Shown piece after piece: positions 4,501 through 8,550 of a DNA stretch of 8,550 nucleotides (within the stretch, counting starts at the first letter, position 1; each line of letters starts with the position of its first letter). Below the pieces are notes generated by a model, which worked only from the letters and a program-made list of their open reading frames with translations, did not search any database and had not been told where the DNA came from. The translations under genes were made by a program, and so were the position numbers. Source of the stretch: an uncultured Bacilli bacterium (lineage in GTDB: Bacteria; Bacillota_I; Bacilli_A; RF39; UBA660); NCBI GenBank assembly GCA_944329505.1, contig CALVIJ010000034.1, positions 1-8,550 of the forward strand, read 5' to 3'.

Positions 4501-5135
4501 GTCATTTTAAAAATATTATAAATTTTTATAAAATTTTCGTTTGATTTTTTTAGTTCTTTTTTTAATTTTTGGTATGCTAAATCGATGTCTTTTTCTGATT
4601 TGTTAAAACATTCTAAGCATAGATAGTTTAATTTTTGTCCGTTTTTTTGTTTATATATTTTATCTAATTCGTCATATATAAATTTTTCGTTTTCTAATTC
4701 AAATCTTGTTTTGAAATTAGTTAATTTATTATTTTTAATTATTTTATAGTCAAGTTTTGTCTCTTTTTGAAATTTGGTTATTTCTATTACATCATCTTGT
4801 TCATCTGGGAGTAGGGAACTTATAAATTGGATAAACCCCTCTTTATTTATTTTTATGGCTATTGCTTCATGTTCGGTTGCTAAAACAATGGTATTTTTGA
4901 TTTTTGTTACACTTTTTTGTTTGAATCTTTCTGCGTGAATATTTTTAGTACTAAGAAATTTTAAGGTTTGTTCTGTAAAAATAATTTTATTATTTTTAAT
5001 TTCAAATAGTTGTTTATCACTTATTTTAATAATTGGAATTTTGTGCATGTGATATATATTATCGTTTTTATTCCACTCAAAGAAATCATAATAATTTTTT
5101 TGAAAATTTAAGATAATATCATATATGTAGTTCAT
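4488..5135 (-). CDS. Conserved-looking protein of unknown function, possibly DUF3603/YjbA-like
   Basis: A 215-residue, Lys/Ile/Asn-rich soluble protein with no signal peptide or membrane helix. The start is supported by GGAGG (5144-5148 on the minus strand) 8 nt upstream of the ATG. The N-terminus (YDIILNF..YDFFEWNKND, residues 5-25, then HKIPIIKI, 31-38) recalls from memory the start of B. subtilis YjbA (DUF3603), but I cannot test the similarity. The middle (82-107) looks like a beta-rich segment, and the C-terminal half (142-210) is helical and charged. A lone CLEC pair sits at C173 and C176. Its start overlaps the end of the upstream membrane-protein gene by 17 nt, so the two are probably translated together. 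It is convergent with the preceding + gene. No function assigned. Confidence 0.75.
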   Translation of the reverse strand: MNYIYDIILNFQKNYYDFFEWNKNDNIYHMHKIPIIKISDKQLFEIKNNKIIFTEQTLKFLSTKNIHAERFKQKSVTKIKNTIVLATEHEAIAIKINKEGFIQFISSLLPDEQDDVIEITKFQKETKLDYKIIKNNKLTNFKTRFELENEKFIYDELDKIYKQKNGQKLNYLCLECFNKSEKDIDLAYQKLKKELKKSNENFIKIYNIFKMTKQK

Positions 5136-5343
5136 TTTTTTTGCCTCCTGGAAGAAAAATTGCTAGAAAAGTAATTATGAGTCCAATCGGTCCAATTAGA
5201 CATTCAATATTACTAATTATAAAGTGAACATATTCGGAAAAATTATACCCAATAGTCATTAAGTTTAGGTAACTTATAGTAAAAACAAAACCTATAATAC
5301 TAAATCCAAAACCAATTAGAAAAAAAATAATACGTGCTATCAT
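5119..5343 (-). CDS. Small two-helix membrane protein, unknown function
   Basis: A 74-residue protein with two predicted transmembrane helices (about 4-26 and 47-65) joined by a roughly 20-residue loop (YLNLMTIGYNFSEYVH), ending in a short hydrophilic tail (GGKKNELHI). The start at 5343 is preferred. An AGAAGG site (5353-5358) lies 9 nt upstream of it, whereas it directly abuts the alternative ATG at 5352. TGA is the stop, the only TGA stop among the genes here. Its last codons contain the ribosome binding site of the downstream gene (4488-5135) and overlap it by 17 nt. I recognise no family; a loosely similar small membrane protein may occur in related uncultivated Bacillota, but that is only an impression. 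Confidence 0.7.
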   Translation of the reverse strand: MIARIIFFLIGFGFSIIGFVFTISYLNLMTIGYNFSEYVHFIISNIECLIGPIGLIITFLAIFLPGGKKNELHI

Positions 5344-5352
5344 ATTTATCAT

Positions 5353-5358
5353 CCTTCT
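5353..5358 (-). promoter_or_regulatory. Ribosome binding site favouring the start at 5343
   Basis: AGAAGG on the minus strand touches the ATG at 5352-5350 with no spacer but lies 9 nt from the ATG at 5343-5341, which is therefore the better start. Confidence 0.6.
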
Positions 5359-5390
5359 ACTTAAAGTGTATTATTTAAGTTTTGTTTTTT
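5359..5390. other. Inverted repeat with T tract between divergent genes
   Basis: ACTTAAA (5359-5365) pairs with TTTAAGT (5374-5380) across an 8-nt loop, followed on the + strand by a T-rich stretch. On + it resembles a weak terminator, although no + gene ends here. On minus it would be a hairpin in the leader of the 5343-4488 unit. It could block antisense transcription, serve as an operator, or be chance. Confidence 0.35.
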
Positions 5391-5392
5391 TC

Positions 5393-5421
5393 CTTATAAG
5401 TGTTACTTGAACTAATAAAAA
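5393..5421 (-). promoter_or_regulatory. Weak candidate promoter for the minus-strand gene pair
   Basis: On the minus strand, TATAAG (5398-5393) is a 5/6 match to the -10 box. TTTTTA (5421-5416) lies 17 bp upstream, a poor -35. It would overlap the scpA promoter region, giving divergent overlapping promoters. Nothing better is visible. Confidence 0.25.
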
Positions 5422-5436
5422 AGAAAATGTTATAAT
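5407..5436 (+). promoter_or_regulatory. Promoter of the scpA-scpB-exchanger operon
   Basis: An extended -10 TGTTATAAT (5428-5436) is perfect. TTGAAC (5407-5412) is a partial -35 with an 18-bp spacer. Transcription should start near 5442, giving a very short leader. Confidence 0.75.
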
Positions 5437-5441
5437 GTTTT

Positions 5442-5448
5442 AAGGTGG
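5442..5448 (+). promoter_or_regulatory. Ribosome binding site that sets the scpA start at 5454
   Basis: AAGGTGG ends 5 nt before ATG 5454. The in-frame GTG at 5445 lies within this site and is not the start. Confidence 0.75.
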
Positions 5449-5453
5449 TAGGT

Positions 5454-6188
5454 ATGGATTACAAGTTTACGATAGATAAATTTGAAGGGCCTCTTGATTT
5501 ATTACTTCATTTGATTAAAGATTCTGATATTGATATTTTTGATATTAATATTTCAGAAGTGACAGATCAATACTTGAAATATATCGAGAGTATGGAAAAT
5601 TTAAATTTAAATATCGATAGCGAGTATTTAGTAATGGCGGCTGAATTGATAGAATTAAAATCTAGAGAATTATTGCCAAATGAGGCTATCGAAGATTCTG
5701 ATGATTATGAAGAAGATCCTAAAGAGGCATTAATTAATAGATTAATAGAATATCAAAAATATAAAGAAGTGGCTTTTGAATTCCAAAACTTAGAAAAAGA
5801 TCGTAAACTTATGTATTCTAAGATTCCTAGTGAACTTACTGAATTTAAAGATGAAGAGGTTTCTTTAAGTGATGATGTTTCGTTAGATGATTTGATTAAA
5901 GCATTTATGAATTTTCAAAAAAGAAAGGAATATGATAAACCACTTAATACGGTGATTACGAAGAAAGAATATTCGGTGCGTTTAAGATGTAACGATATCA
6001 TGATAAAATTAAACAAGAAGAAAAAAATGAAATTTGAGGAATTATTTGATGTAAAAGGTAAAGACTATATAGTGGTGACATTTTTAGCAATATTAGATTT
6101 AGCAAAAAGTGGTAAATTAAAAATAAAACAAGATAAAAACTTAGAAACAATAACTTTATTTACTAAAGAAGCTGAAGGGGAAATGTAG
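5454..6188 (+). CDS. scpA: Segregation and condensation protein A (condensin kleisin)
   Basis: A 244-residue kleisin that bridges the SMC head domains and carries ScpB, forming the Smc-ScpAB condensin that organises and segregates the chromosome. The N-terminal SMC-neck binding part has the family signature FEGPLDLLLHLI (10-21) and ASEYLVMAA-like IDSEYLVMAAELIELKSREL (54-73). A charged, flexible middle (about 76-165) holds the ScpB-binding region. The C-terminal winged helix is at about 175-240 (VVTFLAILDLAKSGKLKI, 207-224). Length is close to that of B. subtilis ScpA. It is first in an operon, and scpB starts 1 nt after its stop. Confidence 0.96.
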   Translation: MDYKFTIDKFEGPLDLLLHLIKDSDIDIFDINISEVTDQYLKYIESMENLNLNIDSEYLVMAAELIELKSRELLPNEAIEDSDDYEEDPKEALINRLIEYQKYKEVAFEFQNLEKDRKLMYSKIPSELTEFKDEEVSLSDDVSLDDLIKAFMNFQKRKEYDKPLNTVITKKEYSVRLRCNDIMIKLNKKKKMKFEELFDVKGKDYIVVTFLAILDLAKSGKLKIKQDKNLETITLFTKEAEGEM

Positions 6189-6189
6189 A

Positions 6190-6741
6190 ATGAATTTAAA
6201 AGCAATATTAGAAGGTATATTATTTGTTGTGGGAGATGAAGGTATTTCTAAAGAAAGATTACTTAAAATTTTAGAGGTATCTGATGAGGATTTACAAAAA
6301 GTAATAAGTGAATATACTGATGATTTAAATAGTGATGATAGGGGATTACAAATAGAACACTATAATGATAATTATAAACTAGTTACAAAAAAAGAACATG
6401 CTGATTATTATAAAAAATTAGTAGATGATGAGATATCTGATACGCTTAGTCCTGCAGCTTTAGAAACTTTAGCAATTATAGCTTATAATGAACCGATAAC
6501 TCGACTTATGGTGGATGAAATTAGAGGAGTATCTTCTATATATGTGATGAGAAAATTAGTGTTAAAAAATTTAATTAAAGAAGTCGGAAGATCTGAATTG
6601 CCTGGTAGGCCAATTTTATATGGTGTAACTGATCAATTTTTAGATTACTTTGGATTAGAATCTTTAGATGATTTACCTGAGATTAAAGAAGAAAGCGTAG
6701 AAACAAAAGATTTGTTTTTATCTAAATATAGTGAAGAGTAA
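6190..6741 (+). CDS. scpB: Segregation and condensation protein B
   Basis: A 183-residue partner of ScpA in the Smc-ScpAB complex, dimerising and binding the middle of the kleisin. It has two winged-helix domains. The second carries the family signature from LSPAALETLAIIAYNEPITR (86-105) to DEIRGV (109-114), then GRPILYGVTDQFLDYFGL (139-156). The acidic C-terminal tail (157-183) is typical. The start is 1 nt after the scpA stop with AAGGGG about 9 nt upstream; its TAA overlaps the ATG of the next gene by one base. ScpA and ScpB are probably translated in coupled fashion. Confidence 0.96.
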   Translation: MNLKAILEGILFVVGDEGISKERLLKILEVSDEDLQKVISEYTDDLNSDDRGLQIEHYNDNYKLVTKKEHADYYKKLVDDEISDTLSPAALETLAIIAYNEPITRLMVDEIRGVSSIYVMRKLVLKNLIKEVGRSELPGRPILYGVTDQFLDYFGLESLDDLPEIKEESVETKDLFLSKYSEE

Positions 6742-7691
6742 TGAAAGAACTGTTTTTATTAATATTTGGCTTGTTTTTGATTGTTAAGGCAGCCGATGTT
6801 TTAGTTACTGCTTCTTCTTCATTAGCTTTAAGATTTAATGTTCCAAAGATGTTAGTGGCACTTACAATTATGGCTTTTGGAACGTGTGCTCCAGAGGTGG
6901 CAATTTCTTTTCAAAGTGTGCAGAGTGGTGATGGTCAAATTGCCTTTGCGAATGTTATAGGAAGCTGTATTGTCAATGTGTTTTTGATTATTGGAGTGGC
7001 ATCTTTAATTAGACCGATTAAAGTAAAACATGCAACGATAAAAAAAGAATTACCTATTTTATTTTTGATTACTACGGTGTTTGTAGTATTAATGTTGGAT
7101 AGATTGTTTGATCCTTTTACAAGAAATGTATTTTCTAGACCTGATGGAGTGGTTTTAATCTTGTTTTTCAGTGTTTTTGTCAGTTATTTAATTGGTTTAC
7201 TTCGTCGAGGTGGGGATAATGAAAACTCAAGTGATATAAAATATGGTCCAGTTATGTCGGTTTTATTGATTATTTTATCTCTTTTGATAACAATATTTAG
7301 TAGTGAGTTAATTGTTAATAATGCAGTGGCTTTAGCTAATGAACTCAATATAAGTAAAAAGATAATTACTATGGTTATAATTGTTATTGGTACTAGCTTA
7401 CCGGAGTTGATAATGACAGTGACTAGTGCGAGAAAAGGCGAATTTGATATGGCTGTTGGGAATATTGTAGGTACTAATATATTTAATATATGTGTAGTGC
7501 TTGGTTTTCCAGTGGTTGTTTACGGTAATGTACATTTGGGAGGATTTAATTTTGTTGATATTTTAGTAGTATTTTTATCTTCTTTATGTCTTTATTTATT
7601 TGCTAAAAGTGAAAGAGTCATTAGTAGAAGAGAAGCTTTATTAATGCTTTGTATATTTATAATTTATTATGCATATTTGTTTATAGTGTAA
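6741..7691 (+). CDS. CaCA-family Na+/Ca2+ (cation/H+) exchanger, YrbG type
   Basis: A 316-residue integral membrane protein with about ten hydrophobic segments and the two inverted alpha repeats of the calcium/cation antiporter superfamily. Alpha-1 has GTCAPE (47-52) and VIGSCIVN (72-79). Alpha-2 has GTSLPE (217-222) and GNIVGTNIFN (240-249). The ion-site glutamates E52 and E222 and the helix asparagines N79 and N249 are present. Alpha-1 departs from the usual pattern by C49 and C76 (Ser and Asn in many members) and A70 for Gly. The halves are joined by a short loop (about 153-169). The family exports Ca2+ in exchange for Na+ or H+; the ion here cannot be told from sequence. Its ATG overlaps the scpB stop (TAATG) and the ribosome binding site is weak, so translation probably depends on scpB. 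Confidence 0.88.
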   Translation: MKELFLLIFGLFLIVKAADVLVTASSSLALRFNVPKMLVALTIMAFGTCAPEVAISFQSVQSGDGQIAFANVIGSCIVNVFLIIGVASLIRPIKVKHATIKKELPILFLITTVFVVLMLDRLFDPFTRNVFSRPDGVVLILFFSVFVSYLIGLLRRGGDNENSSDIKYGPVMSVLLIILSLLITIFSSELIVNNAVALANELNISKKIITMVIIVIGTSLPELIMTVTSARKGEFDMAVGNIVGTNIFNICVVLGFPVVVYGNVHLGGFNFVDILVVFLSSLCLYLFAKSERVISRREALLMLCIFIIYYAYLFIV

Positions 7692-7731
7692 ATTATTTTG
7701 ATTTTATAATAATTTGTGCTATAATGTTTTT
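7681..7731 (+). terminator. Candidate terminator of the scpA operon, overlapping the tRNA promoter
   Basis: A long A+T-rich hairpin of up to 17 bp (7681-7697 with 7708-7724) contains three consecutive G-U pairs and a 10-nt loop, followed by TGTTTTTGTT. The exchanger's stop codon (7689-7691) is in the 5' arm, and most of the tRNA -10 box (7720-7725) is in the 3' arm. Only one G-C pair, so strength is doubtful. Confidence 0.45.
7698..7725 (+). promoter_or_regulatory. Promoter of tRNA-Leu
   Basis: An extended -10 TGCTATAAT (7717-7725) with TTGATT (7698-7703) 16 bp upstream of the hexamer. Transcription would start almost at the mature tRNA 5' end (7735). Confidence 0.75.
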
Positions 7732-7734
7732 GTT

Positions 7735-7820
7735 GCTTGTGTGGCGGAATTGGTAGACGCGCACGACTCAAAATCGTGTGGCTTTGTGCCATGTGGGTTC
7801 GATTCCCACCACAAGCACCA
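7735..7820 (+). tRNA. tRNA-Leu (anticodon CAA, reads UUG)
   Basis: A class II tRNA of 86 nt. Acceptor stem GCTTGTG (7735-7741) pairs with CACAAGC (7810-7816), followed by discriminator A and an encoded CCA (7818-7820). The anticodon stem CACGA/TCGTG (7762-7766, 7774-7778) encloses loop CTCAAAA with anticodon CAA at 7769-7771. The long variable arm TGGC/GCCA (7779-7782, 7788-7791) is typical of Leu tRNAs. The T arm is GTGGG/CCCAC with loop TTCGATT. It is transcribed alone from its own promoter and terminator. Confidence 0.97.
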
Positions 7821-7830
7821 TATTAATAAT

Positions 7831-7870
7831 AAACTACTTTCAAGTTAAATTGAAGGTGGTTTTATTTTTG
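7831..7870 (+). terminator. Intrinsic terminator of tRNA-Leu
   Basis: A 12-13-bp stem (AACTACTTTCAA at 7832-7843 with TTGAAGGTGGTT at 7850-7861, two G-U pairs) with a 6-nt loop, followed by TTATTTTTG. Confidence 0.88.
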
Positions 7871-7892
7871 ATATAAAACAAATTTTTAAGTG

Positions 7893-7901
7893 TGTTATAA
7901 T
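7893..7901 (+). promoter_or_regulatory. Extended -10 promoter of the DNA glycosylase gene
   Basis: TGTTATAAT at 7893-7901 is a perfect extended -10. No good -35 lies at normal spacing (TTGATA at 7868-7873 is 22 bp away). No LexA box is visible here, unlike recA. Confidence 0.65.
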
Positions 7902-7926
7902 TAAATAAAGTTGAGGTGGTTTTTAA

Positions 7927-8418
7927 ATGAAAGTTAATCATGAGTTTGGACCATATGTTAATAAAGATAGTAAGGTTCTTATTTTAGGTTCTATTCCTTC
8001 AGTTAAATCTAGGGAATTTGGCTTTTATTATATGCATCCTCAAAATCGTTTTTGGAAAATTATAAGTGATTTGTTTGAAGAGGATTTTCCTGAGACGATT
8101 GATGAAAAGAAGGATTTTTTAAAAAGAAATAAGATAGCTTTATGGGATGTATTGGATACCTGTGAAATAGAAGGATCTAGTGATAGTTCAATTAGGAATC
8201 CTAAAGTTAATGATATTAAAAGTATAATTTATGGTACAGATATAAAACATATATTTGTGACGGGTAAGAAAGCTTTTGAACTTTATAAAAAATATTGTTA
8301 TAAAAATGTTTTAATTGAAGCTATTTATTTGCCTTCTACGAGTGGTGCCAACTGTGTTTTTAGTTACGAAACTTTAAAGAGTAAATATGAAATTATCAGA
8401 AAATATACTAAAAAGTAA
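7927..8418 (+). CDS. Hypoxanthine-DNA glycosylase (UDG superfamily, family 6)
   Basis: A 163-residue protein of the uracil-DNA glycosylase superfamily. The closest group is the family 6 hypoxanthine-DNA glycosylases, which excise deoxyinosine formed by adenine deamination and so start base-excision repair. Motif 1 is LILGSIPSVKS (18-28), continuing to YYMHPQNRFW (34-43), where N40 is the likely catalytic-region Asn. A conserved segment follows at 72-91 (LWDVLD, then EGSSDSSIRN). Motif 2 is LPSTSGAN (135-142), in which Gly replaces the Pro of the usual LPSTSPAN. The start has GAGGTGG (7913-7919) 7 nt upstream. It is monocistronic. A Mug-like uracil/thymine specificity is the main alternative. 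Confidence 0.85.
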   Translation: MKVNHEFGPYVNKDSKVLILGSIPSVKSREFGFYYMHPQNRFWKIISDLFEEDFPETIDEKKDFLKRNKIALWDVLDTCEIEGSSDSSIRNPKVNDIKSIIYGTDIKHIFVTGKKAFELYKKYCYKNVLIEAIYLPSTSGANCVFSYETLKSKYEIIRKYTKK

Positions 8419-8435
8419 TATTTTTCTTTTTTTTT
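8401..8435 (+). terminator. Candidate terminator of the DNA glycosylase gene
   Basis: AAATATACT (8401-8409) pairs with AGTAATATTT (8414-8423) through 9 bp with one bulged A and an AAAA loop, leading into a T-rich tract to 8435. The TAA stop (8416-8418) is in the 3' arm. The stem is weak but the T tract is long. Confidence 0.6.
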
Positions 8436-8449
8436 ATAAAAAAATAGGT

Positions 8450-8455
8450 TATAAT
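8450..8455 (+). promoter_or_regulatory. Candidate -10 box for the last gene
   Basis: A perfect TATAAT lies 28 nt before the next start codon, after the T tract of the previous terminator. No recognisable -35 is present at normal spacing. Confidence 0.45.
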
Positions 8456-8482
8456 TATATTATAGGGAAGGGGCGTTCAATA

Positions 8483-8550
8483 ATGATTTTAAGAAAACCA
8501 TATGCGTTTTTTATAAAATATTTTAAAGTGCTACATGCTATTATTGCTGT
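8483..8550 (+). CDS. N-terminus of an unidentified protein (3' partial)
   Basis: Only the first 22 codons are visible. They read MILRKPYAFFIKYFKVLHAI and continue to the window edge. GGGAAGGGG (8465-8473) lies 9 nt before the ATG, and TATAAT lies upstream, so the start is credible. The basic, aromatic N-terminus leads into a hydrophobic stretch, which suggests a membrane protein or an uncleaved signal anchor. It cannot be identified from this fragment. Confidence 0.6.
   Translation, partial: MILRKPYAFFIKYFKVLHAIIA

Noticed and set aside
1..8550. Mobile element, prophage, CRISPR array or defence island
   Set aside because: No transposase, integrase, terminal inverted repeats, spaced direct repeats or nuclease cluster could be seen. 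The tRNA-Leu gene has no nearby integrase, and no duplicated tRNA 3' end was noticed.
1..8550. Mycoplasma genetic code (UGA as Trp)
   Set aside because: All genes give full-length products with TGG as Trp, and the gene ending at 5119 uses TGA as stop.

Overview
This A+T-rich window looks like chromosomal DNA of a low-G+C Bacillota (class Bacilli), probably an uncultivated gut lineage near RF39 or the Mollicutes branch. The evidence is Bacilli-type gene order (gpsB followed by a type B RNase P RNA; rodZ-pgsA ahead of recA; scpA-scpB), strong AAGGAGG ribosome binding sites, A+T-rich codon use and a Firmicutes-type LexA box. Tryptophan is encoded by TGG, and TGA serves as a stop in one gene, so the standard bacterial code applies. 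The placement below class level is inference.

Layout. 1-452: 3' end of an AlaS-family gene, stopping after the editing domain, with a terminator built into its last codons. 459-897: a single-gene unit with a near-perfect promoter, encoding a small DUF4116-repeat protein. 877-2726: gpsB, the RNase P RNA gene rnpB, a short RodZ-like gene and pgsA, all on the + strand with no convincing internal promoter; the gpsB stop codon lies inside helix P1 of the RNase P RNA. 2739-3852: recA with its own promoter, LexA box and terminator. 3851-4500: a single gene for a tail-anchored, low-complexity acidic protein. 4488-5343: the only minus-strand unit, two small overlapping genes of unknown function. 5407-7731: scpA-scpB and a CaCA-family cation exchanger in one tightly coupled operon. 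7698-7870: tRNA-Leu(CAA) with promoter and terminator. 7893-8435: a family 6 uracil/hypoxanthine-DNA glycosylase gene. 8450-8550: promoter and start of another, possibly membrane-associated, protein.

Most genes are housekeeping: translation (AlaS, tRNA-Leu, RNase P), division and shape (GpsB, RodZ), phospholipid synthesis (PgsA), chromosome segregation (ScpA/ScpB) and DNA repair (RecA, HDG). The organisation is very compact. In most transcription units the stop codon of the last gene sits inside the intrinsic terminator hairpin, and in two places a promoter element overlaps the preceding terminator.

I found no mobile element, CRISPR array, phage module or recognisable defence island. The least explained parts are the minus-strand pair (4488-5343), the tail-anchored protein with 151 consecutive residues free of Lys, Arg and His (3906-4475), the stand-alone DUF4116 protein (514-843) and the gpsB/rnpB overlap. 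I see no clear evidence of a new multi-gene system.
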